DNA from: Acetobacterium woodii DSM 1030
Lineage (GTDB): Bacteria > Bacillota > Clostridia > Eubacteriales > Eubacteriaceae
Length of the DNA stretch: 64,000 nucleotides
Assembly (NCBI RefSeq): GCF_000247605.1
Contig: NC_016894.1
Location: 3,980,778-4,044,777, forward strand
Direction: 5' to 3'
How positions within the stretch are numbered: position 1 is the first letter of the stretch; every line of letters begins with the position of its first letter. The translations under genes and the position numbers were made by a program. The notes beneath the pieces were generated by a model. It did not search any database, was not told the DNA's origin, and saw only the letters and a list, made by a program, of their open reading frames with translations. Below, one piece after another: positions 1 through 8,082 of this stretch.

Positions 1-870
1 CTGCACCTTTTTGGTGTCGGTGAGCGTTTCATTTCCTTTACTGGCTAATAAAGCGTTGTACTCAGCCTCTGTCATAGCCACATTATTAACCATATTCGAT
101 AGGCCCTTCTGATCATTGAACACTTCAAACCGTTCCAGTCCCGAACCACTTCCCACCGTCACAAGACGCCGATCAGCGTCTTCACCGATTCCTCCAACTA
201 ACACGACATTCTTGAAATCCATGATGCTATCGGTATATTCCTGATCCAGAATATTGTCAAATTCTTTGCTGAAAATGCACTGAGGATTAACCGTCTGGCT
301 TGATGTCCGATCCAACCCTTGAAAGATTTCAAACTTTAATTTCTTTAACGACTTGTCAAATCGGACTCTATTTCCAAGTTCTGCTTCCATACATAATGCC
401 TCAATTGTTTTGAGTAAGTTCTGGTAGGAAACCTGAAAATTAACATTACCAGCAAAATTGCCAAGATCACCAAGTATCAGCGTTTCAATAATGCGGTCTG
501 CATCCGTAGGATTGATACAGTTTTTATCAACCAACGCTCGCATCGCCAGCTCATAAGTGGTATTGAGAATTTCGGTTCCCCAAATGATGCGCCGATTCAG
601 ATAACCTTCTCCCAATTTTCCTTTGACAATCAGGTTTTCTTTTCCTTCTTCATCCTTTTTAATATTTCGGTATCCAATGTAACCAACCTCATCGCTGTCA
701 TTCTTTCTGATGACATTGTCCTGGGCCAACAATAGGATATTTTCGACGGTAAATGGACAATGTAATTCAAATTCGCCACACTCAGAATAACGCCTTACCC
801 AACGAAGGGAACCATAAGTATCCATAACATTCTGCAAAGCCAGCGCTTTATTGTAAATATACAGCTCCAT
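1..870 (-). CDS. Phage tail protein, Siphovirus Gp37-like (partial, runs off the window)
   Basis: The reading frame starts with ATG at 870 and stays open for all 290 codons to base 1, so its C-terminus is missing. The start MELYIYNKALALQ, then SLRWVRRYSECGEFELHCP and, further in, GKLGEGYLNRRIIW, match the pattern of the Siphovirus ReqiPepy6 Gp37-like family (tail-associated, probably baseplate or tail spike assembly). The start codon lies one base after the stop of the distal tail gene, so the two are translationally coupled. In phages of this type it follows the distal tail protein and is part of the tail tip. Family assignment is by pattern recognition only. Confidence 0.72.
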   Translation of the reverse strand, partial: MELYIYNKALALQNVMDTYGSLRWVRRYSECGEFELHCPFTVENILLLAQDNVIRKNDSDEVGYIGYRNIKKDEEGKENLIVKGKLGEGYLNRRIIWGTEILNTTYELAMRALVDKNCINPTDADRIIETLILGDLGNFAGNVNFQVSYQNLLKTIEALCMEAELGNRVRFDKSLKKLKFEIFQGLDRTSSQTVNPQCIFSKEFDNILDQEYTDSIMDFKNVVLVGGIGEDADRRLVTVGSGSGLERFEVFNDQKGLSNMVNNVAMTEAEYNALLASKGNETLTDTKKVQ

Positions 871-871
871 C

Positions 872-1735
872 CTACACCCCCAGATAATTGTTGTAATGGT
901 AGATGGTCACTTCCAGATTATCCAGTCCGGAATCGGCATCATAACGAAACAAGTTATCACCTTTATCAAGCTGCAGGAAGGTTGAATCCTCATCGATGCT
1001 ATAAAACGCATTTGTTTCCACGCCATTGAGCTTGCTAATAATCCGCTTATCCCCAAAATAGGTGGATATTGAAATCACTTCCCCGGCTGCCATGGCTTTC
1101 TTGATCTTAATAAATTCCCTGGTGTTGACATTAAAAAGCGACGGGTTAGTGAGCGTAGCCAATGCCTTAAACTCAATCCGGATACCCGTTTCGACATCGC
1201 CATCATTCAAACAGTTCACAATCAGACTCGGTTCCCGGTGACCGATCTCAATGCCGGTGTCCTCCGGGATCTCCAAATCAAATTCAAAGTCTCCTACCCA
1301 CAAGGCAATTTCATCCCGGCTTTCCTGTAGATCCTTCCAGAATGGCTCATAGGCCGTTAGGTTAATCAGACCGGTACCGGATTTAATCGCATCCTTTAAA
1401 AATGGGATCTTTTCCGGGATGCACTTAATTTTACGTTCCTTAAGATAATCGTTATAGACCAGATAGCCCTGGCCAAGCTTCGGGTTAAAAACCCGGTAGA
1501 GCTTTTCTTTGTACTGATTATATAAGCCAGATGTACTTGCGATAATCACAACCGTAAGATTTACGTCTTTGGGATCTAGGGTGTTACCAAGATAGGTTTC
1601 CCCGTCCTGGCCAACACCTTTGAAATTATAGTTATTAACGCCCTGACTTTCTTCAAATTTCTGCAAAATAAAAGGGGCTGAATTGCCAAAAAGCAACTCT
1701 TCCCCTAAGGAATTGATGTATTTTATTTTCCGCAT
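872..1735 (-). CDS. Distal tail protein (Dit-like)
   Basis: 287 residues. The N-terminal pattern MRKIKYINSLGEELLF...PFILQKFE and GQDGETYLGNTLDPKDVNLTVVI is typical of the siphophage tail-component family that includes SPP1 Dit (gp19.1), which forms the ring at the tube end and anchors the tail tip. It sits directly after the tape measure gene (9-base gap) and before the Gp37-like gene, the expected order of tape measure, Dit, tip proteins. Length fits the family. I see no carbohydrate-binding insertion that I can name. Confidence 0.8.
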   Translation of the reverse strand: MRKIKYINSLGEELLFGNSAPFILQKFEESQGVNNYNFKGVGQDGETYLGNTLDPKDVNLTVVIIASTSGLYNQYKEKLYRVFNPKLGQGYLVYNDYLKERKIKCIPEKIPFLKDAIKSGTGLINLTAYEPFWKDLQESRDEIALWVGDFEFDLEIPEDTGIEIGHREPSLIVNCLNDGDVETGIRIEFKALATLTNPSLFNVNTREFIKIKKAMAAGEVISISTYFGDKRIISKLNGVETNAFYSIDEDSTFLQLDKGDNLFRYDADSGLDNLEVTIYHYNNYLGV

Positions 1736-1744
1736 TCCAGCCTC

Positions 1745-4700
1745 CTAAGTCATTAATAATTCCTGCACTGACCGCTTTAACAGCTTAGCCGTTTTGGCAG
1801 GCGATAAAGCCGTTGGGCTGTTAATGGTGACCTTCATGGTCACATTGCCTCTTGCAAGCAGCTCGCTTGTTTCAGCATCGTAAACCCTTTCGCCACCTTT
1901 AAAATTAACCAGCTCTGGGCCTTTTTCTCCGACCCAATGTAAACCTGCAGTAGCATAATTGGTTCCAGATGCATATCCGAAGATACTGGCCGGATCTACC
2001 TGCTCACCATCTTTAATAACGGAGAAATGCAAATGGGGGCCAGTGCTATTTCCGGTATTTCCGGAAAGACCAATCGTCTGCAGCTGGGCGACTAAGTCAC
2101 CAACATTTACAAGCACCTCGGAGAGATGCCCATAAAGTGTTTCAAGACCATTACCGTGGTCTATGGTTATTGAATTTCCATAACCTCCATTCCAACCGGC
2201 TTGAATTACTGTCCCAGCTCCGGCGGAGCCAACAGGCGTTCCTTCTGGCACGCCGATATCAATCCCTTGATGATATTTTGAACCGACATCTCCAACATCA
2301 TCACGATTGCCGAACCATGAGGTGATACTTCCGTTTACTGGAGCTACCAAACTACCAAAATCAGAACCGCCAATACCAATGCTCTTGAAGAATTCTGCTG
2401 CACCGCTACCAACGAAGTCAATAGCAGCTTTTAAATTGAAATTTCCATTGGCAAATGCTGATTTGATATCTTCAACCATGTTGTTGACAAACGCCATCAA
2501 ATTATCACCGTTCAGGCCGTTAATAAGACCTTGGACGATATATTTTCCAATTTCAAGCATGACCCTGGCAGGTGAGTGAATTCCGAAGCCTTCTTTAAAC
2601 TTGGTGATAACATCGTTGACAAGACTGGTTACAGCTCCATAAACATTTCCAGCAGTTTCCTGAATTCCCGCAACCATTTGATTTAACATGTCGCTAGCAA
2701 TGTTTTTCAGGTCGGTCGGTAAATTTTGAATTTTTGAAATGATGTTGTCTTTGACTTCCTGCCATTTTTTCCCGGCAGTCTCTTTTATTTCTTGCCATTT
2801 CTCGGGCAAGTCTTCAACAATTTCCCTTGCTTTATCAGTAACATTCAGGAAAATTTCACCAGCCTTTTGAGCCAGATCATCCCTGATCGCTGCCCACTTC
2901 GTTTGAGAATCATCTTTGCTGGTTTGCCATTTGGATGCCACATCATCAGCGGTTTCTTTTATTTTACTGGTAACCTTTGAATAAATTTCACCAACCTTAC
3001 TGGCCAGATCATCCCGGATGTTCGCCCATTTCGTCTGAGTATCACTTTTTGTTTCTTCCCATTTAGCAGCAACACCCTTTGCCATCTCGGTTATCTTCCC
3101 AATCGTGTTGTCATAGATCGTTTTCCAGGCATTCTCAAGGAAGGTTACAACCCCATTCCAGGTATCGGTTGTATGCTGTACAATGCCATCCCAAATACCT
3201 TTTATAAAATCCAAGATACTTTGAAATATCAGGCTCACCCAATTGTAAAGCCCTTGAAAAACATTAGCTAGAAAATCAACCGCATTCTGTCCCATAGCCT
3301 TGGCAAATTCCCAGGCTGATGCCCAATCTCCATTTAGCAGGGCAAAGACCATGCCGACAAAATTACTGATGAAACTGAGCAGATTACCGATAGCTTCAAT
3401 AAATGGCGCAATGGCCACAATAATGTTCGCAAAGCCGTCGATAAAACCATTAATAAAATCTTTAACGATTGGTATTATCTGATTCCCTATGAAATCACCG
3501 ATCTGTCCAAGCACCGGGCCGATCCCATCAATAAAACCCTGGAACGCCTCTTTAGCCGGAGCTAACGCCTCAGAAATGCGACTAAACGCTTCAAATGCAT
3601 GGACGCTTACGGAGTTAAATGCCATTTCTGCCGATTTTCTAAACGTCTCTGAATTCTGCCATGCGCCGACCAGTATCGCAATAAAACCAGCAATAGCCGC
3701 CACAACAATCGCCACCGGACCCGTTAACGCCGCCAAAGAAGAACCCATTCCCACAGCCCCCTCGGCACCAAGGCCAAAGGATGCTGATGCTGTTCCCAAG
3801 GCTCCGTTAAGCATACCCCCGGTGGCAAATAGTCCGGCAACGTTGGACACCGCCCCAGCTAAACCGCCTAAAATTAATAAAACCGGGCCAATAGCTGCTG
3901 CTACCATCCCGATTTTTACAATAAACTCCTGTTGTCCCTCATCTAAGCTGTCAAACCAATCCGCCACACCTTGTATTTTTTCCGCTGCTGTCTCCATCAT
4001 CGGAGCCAGCACATTCATAATGGTTTCGCCAAGCCCAGCCAAGGATTCCTGAATGTTTTGCATCGACATTTCAAACTTTGCGCCACCATCCAGCAGCTCA
4101 TCATAAGTTCCGTCTAAGGTTCCATCAGAATTTTCAACGACTGCTAAAAACTCCTCATAAGAGAACCGACCACCTTTGATGGCATCGGCTAAATCAGGTC
4201 CCGCCTTTTGACCAAATGTCTCAATGGCCATCGTCGTTGCGCTGGCAATATCCGGCGTTTCTTCAATGGCTTTTAGCGTCTTTTTAAATTCTTCCCGGGG
4301 ATCTTTACCCGCTGCAGCCCAATTGGAAATGGCTTTCTTCATTCCGCTAAAAGCGATCTCGGTATTAACCCCAGCCTTTTCCCATCCAGCAAAAATCGCT
4401 ATAGATTCCTGAGTATCAAAACCCAACGCTCGCATTGGAGCACCATATTTGGTCAGATTCTCAGTCAGTGATTCAACCGAAATTCCAGATGCTTGACTGG
4501 CAGCTGATAATTGATCAAGGATTGTTTTATAATCGGCTGTATCAATCCCTGCGTCGCTCATTGCCCGGGAAACAAGCTGGACTCCTTGGGTGGCATCCAC
4601 TCCGGTAATCTCAGCAAATTTTAGAAAGTCTTTACTCATACTTTCCAGGCCATCGCCAGTGGTTCCAAAGCGGGTATTAACCTCCCCAATCGCTCCACCG

Positions 4701-5056
4701 ACATCGTCAAAACTACCGATGACTGACCCCGAAACATTTTTGAATACTTTTTCTAAATCGCCGGCAGCATCGCCGGTGGCTCCGGTAGCCTTAATCATAA
4801 CGTCCATGCCATCATCAACCGCATTAAAGGCCACCACACTGGCAGCCCCTAAAGCAACAATCGGAGCGGTCACATATTTTGAAAACCCTTCTCCCGCTGA
4901 ATTTAATCCATTCCGGATACTGTCAGCCTTATCAGCCACGGCCCCGAACTTTTTACCTAAGATCTCGGCATTATTTCCGGCCAGATCCATTTCATTATTG
5001 GCTTCGCTCGTATCAACAAAAATCGAACCAAACAGTTTAAAGATCTCAAACGCCAT
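1745..5056 (-). CDS. Tail tape measure protein with C-terminal M23 peptidase
   Basis: 1103 residues, by far the longest phage gene, as expected for the protein that sets tail length. Residues to about 370 are the alpha-helical tape-measure type region (phrases such as MDVMIKATGATGDAAG); long hydrophobic stretches lie around residues 375-480 and 505-600, followed by Trp/Lys-rich near repeats (KWEETKSDTQTKWANIRDDL, later KWQTSKDDSQTKWAAIRDDL). Residues about 905-1020 are an M23 (LytM) zinc peptidase: HQGID supplies HxxxD and HLHF the HxH motif. It probably cuts peptidoglycan cross-bridges at DNA entry. It overlaps the tail chaperone extension by 11 bases. No frame break is seen. Confidence 0.95.
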   Translation of the reverse strand: MAFEIFKLFGSIFVDTSEANNEMDLAGNNAEILGKKFGAVADKADSIRNGLNSAGEGFSKYVTAPIVALGAASVVAFNAVDDGMDVMIKATGATGDAAGDLEKVFKNVSGSVIGSFDDVGGAIGEVNTRFGTTGDGLESMSKDFLKFAEITGVDATQGVQLVSRAMSDAGIDTADYKTILDQLSAASQASGISVESLTENLTKYGAPMRALGFDTQESIAIFAGWEKAGVNTEIAFSGMKKAISNWAAAGKDPREEFKKTLKAIEETPDIASATTMAIETFGQKAGPDLADAIKGGRFSYEEFLAVVENSDGTLDGTYDELLDGGAKFEMSMQNIQESLAGLGETIMNVLAPMMETAAEKIQGVADWFDSLDEGQQEFIVKIGMVAAAIGPVLLILGGLAGAVSNVAGLFATGGMLNGALGTASASFGLGAEGAVGMGSSLAALTGPVAIVVAAIAGFIAILVGAWQNSETFRKSAEMAFNSVSVHAFEAFSRISEALAPAKEAFQGFIDGIGPVLGQIGDFIGNQIIPIVKDFINGFIDGFANIIVAIAPFIEAIGNLLSFISNFVGMVFALLNGDWASAWEFAKAMGQNAVDFLANVFQGLYNWVSLIFQSILDFIKGIWDGIVQHTTDTWNGVVTFLENAWKTIYDNTIGKITEMAKGVAAKWEETKSDTQTKWANIRDDLASKVGEIYSKVTSKIKETADDVASKWQTSKDDSQTKWAAIRDDLAQKAGEIFLNVTDKAREIVEDLPEKWQEIKETAGKKWQEVKDNIISKIQNLPTDLKNIASDMLNQMVAGIQETAGNVYGAVTSLVNDVITKFKEGFGIHSPARVMLEIGKYIVQGLINGLNGDNLMAFVNNMVEDIKSAFANGNFNLKAAIDFVGSGAAEFFKSIGIGGSDFGSLVAPVNGSITSWFGNRDDVGDVGSKYHQGIDIGVPEGTPVGSAGAGTVIQAGWNGGYGNSITIDHGNGLETLYGHLSEVLVNVGDLVAQLQTIGLSGNTGNSTGPHLHFSVIKDGEQVDPASIFGYASGTNYATAGLHWVGEKGPELVNFKGGERVYDAETSELLARGNVTMKVTINSPTALSPAKTAKLLKRSVQELLMT

Positions 5057-5411
5057 TAGCTACACCCCCTTTCAGGGTAAGGTTGATGATCTTTTCAACT
5101 TTTTCATTAATTTCGCTGATCGTCTCTGCTTTCGTTTTTGGTGCCGCTCTCGGCTGGGCGCTTTCGATTTTGGCAAGTTCTTTATAAGCTTCAAAGGTGA
5201 TAAAGTTCTCTACCCCCATATGCCGGTAATCAACTAAATAACGGTCCCACAATTTCGCATCCTCTTCTTTTTCAAAGGCTTTGCCAATAAATGCGAGACC
5301 GCTATCAATATCCATATTTAAAATATAGTCGATGTTGTTATATCGTCTTAGGAGCAACTCCTCGATGTCAGTAACATCTACTGAGTTGCTGACTTGAAAA
5401 AAGATGCCCAC
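5046..5411 (-). CDS. Tail assembly chaperone, frameshifted C-terminal part (gpT-like)
   Basis: This frame has no convincing start of its own: the first possible codon, GTG at 5411, lies inside the end of the upstream frame and has no Shine-Dalgarno sequence. It is joined to the upstream frame by a -1 slip at 5396-5402, after which translation reads QVSNSVDVTDIEELLLRRYN and ends at 5046. The fused product of about 240 residues corresponds to the lambda gpGT type chaperone that binds the tape measure protein and recruits tail tube subunits. Its stop overlaps the tape measure start by 11 bases. Sequence identity to known gpT is not obvious; the assignment rests on the frameshift and position. 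Confidence 0.85.
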   Translation of the reverse strand: MGIFFQVSNSVDVTDIEELLLRRYNNIDYILNMDIDSGLAFIGKAFEKEEDAKLWDRYLVDYRHMGVENFITFEAYKELAKIESAQPRAAPKTKAETISEINEKVEKIINLTLKGGVANGV

Positions 5412-5782
5412 TTCTGAGCATCGGCCACATCTTTCAGTTTTTCAATAGTATCCATCAAATCATTCTCGGCCACTTCTTCCGGTTTGCATTGGAAAGGCCG
5501 GGCAATAAAAGCATAGATTTCATCTTCGGCTTTCTTGTTTGCAAAGATTTCCATCACCGAAAAAGCAAGATCAATCCCGACCTCTGCCTGGGATGGTTTT
5601 TCCTGAACAACTTCTGGTGTTTCGGCTACTTCATCCCCTACCACTGTCAATTTAGGCGGTTTTTCTTTTTTCGGAATATTCTTTGCAACCTTTTTAAGCT
5701 CATCCTTCACTCCGGTTCGCTTAACCATCCGCATAAATTCAAACAGATCCGCTGTATTTAGTTTTCGTACATCTTCAATCAT
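5378..5782 (-). CDS. Tail assembly chaperone (gpG-like)
   Basis: 134 residues between the major tail protein and the tape measure gene, the universal place of the gpG/gpGT pair in siphophages. The middle is charged and Pro/Lys-rich (KKEKPPKL), the C-terminus KLKDVADAQKWASFFKSATQ ends just after the slippery site. Most ribosomes stop at TAG 5380-5378 and give the short form; a fraction shifts to the -1 frame and adds the 5046-5401 extension. The start ATG at 5782 is 4 bases after the major tail gene stop, counted along the minus strand. Confidence 0.87.
   Translation of the reverse strand: MIEDVRKLNTADLFEFMRMVKRTGVKDELKKVAKNIPKKEKPPKLTVVGDEVAETPEVVQEKPSQAEVGIDLAFSVMEIFANKKAEDEIYAFIARPFQCKPEEVAENDLMDTIEKLKDVADAQKWASFFKSATQ
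5396..5402 (-). promoter_or_regulatory. -1 programmed frameshift site T-TTT-TTC
   Basis: On the minus strand the zero-frame codons read TCT TTT TTC AAG, so the heptamer T TTT TTC fits X-XXY-YYZ in the correct phase. A one-base slip back gives TTT TTT CAA GTC, which enters the open downstream frame. The zero-frame stop lies 16 bases after the heptamer. I could not define a downstream pseudoknot with confidence. Confidence 0.85.
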
Positions 5783-5786
5783 TTAA

Positions 5787-6629
5787 TTATTCTCCAATTC
5801 TGTAAGTTTCGGTCATGGTCGCACTGTCGGCCATACCGGATTTGATTGCTTTTGCTTTTAAAATCGTGTCAGCTGCCACAGTAATTTCAGTGGAGTAAGC
5901 TGTATCATCTGCCGTTGGCTCAAAACCGTTGGTTGTGTAATAAATCGTTGCGCCCACTGTTGCACATGTTAAGCTGACAGTTTGGCTGGTTGCATAGGTT
6001 CCACCCTTCACGCTGGCAACCGGAGTAGCAACATTAGATCCTTTTGGATAATAGATCCGATAAGGTGGCGCATCCAGGGTGCCTTCACCAGTGTCCTCGT
6101 AATGGCCATAGACGGTAACGGGGATGACCCCTTCTTTTTTATCCTCAACCTTGATATTTAACCCATCGGTTGACAGTGCATTGAAGACCTGAATAATAAT
6201 GGGCTCCTCACTGCCGGTAATGGTGCCAATATAGGTGATGTTATCCACATAATCCCCATCCTCAAAGGCATTTCGTCCGGTGATAATGTCATAGGTGCCA
6301 TTGGTGGTCGTATCAACATCAGCAGCACCAAGAGCCATGGCTAAAATTGCCGGGGTGGTTTCAATAAAGTTCATGGTCATGGATACATCAATATAATCAA
6401 TGATCTCAGTCCCCTTGCCTTTTCCGGGCAGTCCATCAATCTCAATGTTTCGAATCTCAGCAGCCGCCTTAAACTCACCACCGCCCTGAGTAGCTCCAAT
6501 GAGTTTTCCACCAAGTCGGGCAGATTCATAGGTGTCCGTACCGACAATAAAATTTTTAAAAAACGCACCGGCACCAGTATGGAGATTCTCCATGGTTTTC
6601 GGATTGTAACCTGTTCGTACTTTTCCCAT
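5787..6629 (-). CDS. Major tail (tube) protein with C-terminal chitobiase-type Ig-like domain
   Basis: 280 residues. The N-terminal two thirds (GYNPKTMENLHTGAGAFF, then IEIDGLPGKGKG and TMNFIETTPAILAMALGAAD) has the pattern of Firmicute siphophage major tail proteins that stack into the tail tube. Residues about 203-277 form an added domain with KGGTYATSQTVSLTC, GATIYYTTNG and ILKAKAIKSGMADS, the signature of the chitobiase/beta-hexosaminidase C-terminal domain (CHB_HEX_C_1), an Ig-like fold that probably decorates the tail surface and may bind cell-wall carbohydrate. It lies between the tail terminator and tail chaperone genes. Confidence 0.88.
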   Translation of the reverse strand: MGKVRTGYNPKTMENLHTGAGAFFKNFIVGTDTYESARLGGKLIGATQGGGEFKAAAEIRNIEIDGLPGKGKGTEIIDYIDVSMTMNFIETTPAILAMALGAADVDTTTNGTYDIITGRNAFEDGDYVDNITYIGTITGSEEPIIIQVFNALSTDGLNIKVEDKKEGVIPVTVYGHYEDTGEGTLDAPPYRIYYPKGSNVATPVASVKGGTYATSQTVSLTCATVGATIYYTTNGFEPTADDTAYSTEITVAADTILKAKAIKSGMADSATMTETYRIGE

Positions 6630-6632
6630 TTT

Positions 6633-6992
6633 TTATTCTTCCTTTCCGTAATAGCGGACCAAGAAAGATTCATTAATCCGCTTAATAATTGTTTCATCCA
6701 ACCGTTGCCGGTCATCATTTTTATAGATTGTAATGCTGTGATTTTCATTTGTTAACGTATATTTATTCAAATAATCGCCCACATTATCCGCTAATGTTTC
6801 CAGTTCGATGGAGTCCGGTTTGTCCGCCCAGTAGTCCAGTTCCAGTTTTTTACTGGCCCCGATATCGCTTATCTGAAAGGTGATATAAGGGTAAGGAGTA
6901 GTTTTGGTCGCCTTCATATAAAAAACGCCCATATGGACGTTTCGAATGATTTTTTTGATTTCTTCAATTAGCAGCACCGTCTTACTCGCCAT
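6633..6992 (-). CDS. Tail terminator / tail completion protein
   Basis: 119 residues from ATG at 6992, chosen because AAGGTGG lies 5 bases upstream; a longer frame to 7019 lacks such a site. MASKTVLLIEEIKKIIRNVHMGVFYMKATKTTPYPYITFQIS resembles the small siphophage tail completion family (gp17/DUF3168-like), in which the protein caps the tail tube for joining to the head. It overlaps the HK97 gp10-like gene by 11 bases and directly precedes the tube gene, the usual position. Function is assigned from position and size more than from motif. Confidence 0.7.
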   Translation of the reverse strand: MASKTVLLIEEIKKIIRNVHMGVFYMKATKTTPYPYITFQISDIGASKKLELDYWADKPDSIELETLADNVGDYLNKYTLTNENHSITIYKNDDRQRLDETIIKRINESFLVRYYGKEE

Positions 6993-7440
6993 CTGAGCCA
7001 CCTTGATAGTCCTCTTCATTGATTTTAGCCAATGCAGCCGCTTCGGATTCCAATGAGCTTAAATATTGAGATTCAATCTCAACGATTTTGGCAATATTGT
7101 CCTGGGTAACTTTGGTCAGTAAACCAAGCGCCGGAGTCTTTGATGATCCCTTTTCCTGGAAGCCACCATAAAAGGCGTTAGGTTTCAAACCCACCTGCAG
7201 ATCACAATCTTTTTTTCGCACCCAATACTGGGTAAACTTGCCAACCTTGCCCCGGCGTTTTTTAAAATGTCCATAATAAGCCAGACGAAATTCTTTTGTC
7301 AGATACTTACCAACATCCCGGAGGGCTGCCCGGGTTAATTCAGACAGGGTATATTTAACCCGATCCACATTTGATGTATATTGAATCGTGGTTTTCCCCT
7401 TCTTAACCAATACTTTCGTCACTGATGGAGGCATCCCCAT
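6982..7440 (-). CDS. HK97 gp10-like head-tail/tail component
   Basis: 152 residues from ATG 7440, which has GGGGG about 6 bases upstream; the longer frame from a TTG at 7458 is less likely. Features such as LTRAALRDVGKYLTKEF, the basic HFKKRRGKVGKF and the tail region YGGFQEKGSSKTPALGLLTKV match the HK97 gp10/minor tail adaptor family, which helps complete the head-tail interface. It overlaps the head closure gene upstream by 38 bases and the tail terminator gene downstream by 11 bases. Confidence 0.82.
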   Translation of the reverse strand: MGMPPSVTKVLVKKGKTTIQYTSNVDRVKYTLSELTRAALRDVGKYLTKEFRLAYYGHFKKRRGKVGKFTQYWVRKKDCDLQVGLKPNAFYGGFQEKGSSKTPALGLLTKVTQDNIAKIVEIESQYLSSLESEAAALAKINEEDYQGGSDGE

Positions 7441-7738
7441 GTTTAATCCCCCTTTCAAGAACTACTTCGATATCCTCACTGTCAACCGCATAGGTCCGGA
7501 TCATGGTATAAACCTCATCCTCAAACTTAATATAGCGCTGGCCTGCATAATCAGCCTGTTTTAAAGTCAGGGTGATGGATGGCTTATAATCAGTGGTCGC
7601 TGCCTGATAAAACTCCGACATCCGGATTGATTTCTGATCACAGAAAACATAATCTTCAAAGGTAACAGCCTCATACTTTTCACCGATGGCGTTTTCTGCT
7701 TCAGCTTCGATCCCCAAATAACAGATACTTATCCACAT
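7403..7738 (-). CDS. Phage head closure protein (SPP1 gp16 / Phage_H_T_join type)
   Basis: 111 residues. Fields such as VFCDQKSIRMSEFYQAATTD, SITLTLKQADYAGQRYI and YTMIRTYAVDSEDIEVVLER are typical of the small beta-barrel head closure proteins that plug the connector once DNA is packaged. It starts one codon after the stop of the connector gene and lies in the canonical order connector, closure, gp10-like, terminator. Confidence 0.85.
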   Translation of the reverse strand: MWISICYLGIEAEAENAIGEKYEAVTFEDYVFCDQKSIRMSEFYQAATTDYKPSITLTLKQADYAGQRYIKFEDEVYTMIRTYAVDSEDIEVVLERGIKHGDASISDESIG

Positions 7739-8041
7739 TTACACACCCTCTTCCGGTAAAACAATCACTTCGATAGGTTCCACATTATAGTCACCACACA
7801 AAGCCAGATGCCGTTTAATGGCTTCGTAGCTTTCCATATATTTTTCACCGTCTTTGTTATCAAGGCCGAAATTGGCTTTTACGTAGGTCTTAACCGCCTG
7901 CTTAATCAACGGGTCGGTATCGTCGATGATTTTCACCCCGGATATGGAAAGATCCAGCTTACAGGCTTCAATTAGATCGGTTATTTCTTCATCGAAAACA
8001 ATATTTTTAATCCGTAAGGCATTTCTGATTGATTCAATCAT
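7739..8041 (-). CDS. Head-tail connector / DNA packaging adaptor (gp6-like)
   Basis: 100 residues, all-helical, with ITDLIEACKLDLSISGVKIIDDTDPLIKQAVKTYVKANFG, the hallmark of the Phage_connect_1 family (HK97 gp6-like adaptor ring under the portal). It lies right after the major capsid gene and before head closure. Length is normal for the family. Confidence 0.85.
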   Translation of the reverse strand: MIESIRNALRIKNIVFDEEITDLIEACKLDLSISGVKIIDDTDPLIKQAVKTYVKANFGLDNKDGEKYMESYEAIKRHLALCGDYNVEPIEVIVLPEEGV

Positions 8042-8082
8042 TTAATTCACCCATTAAAAGGGGGCATTGCCCCCTAACCCTT

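Noticed and set aside
3489..4052. Open frames of 187 and 215 codons on the plus strand inside the tape measure gene (also 4590-5237)
   Set aside because: They run antisense to a well-supported tape measure gene, lack ribosome sites and give Pro/Ala/Ser-biased nonsense-like proteins; shadows of the real frame.
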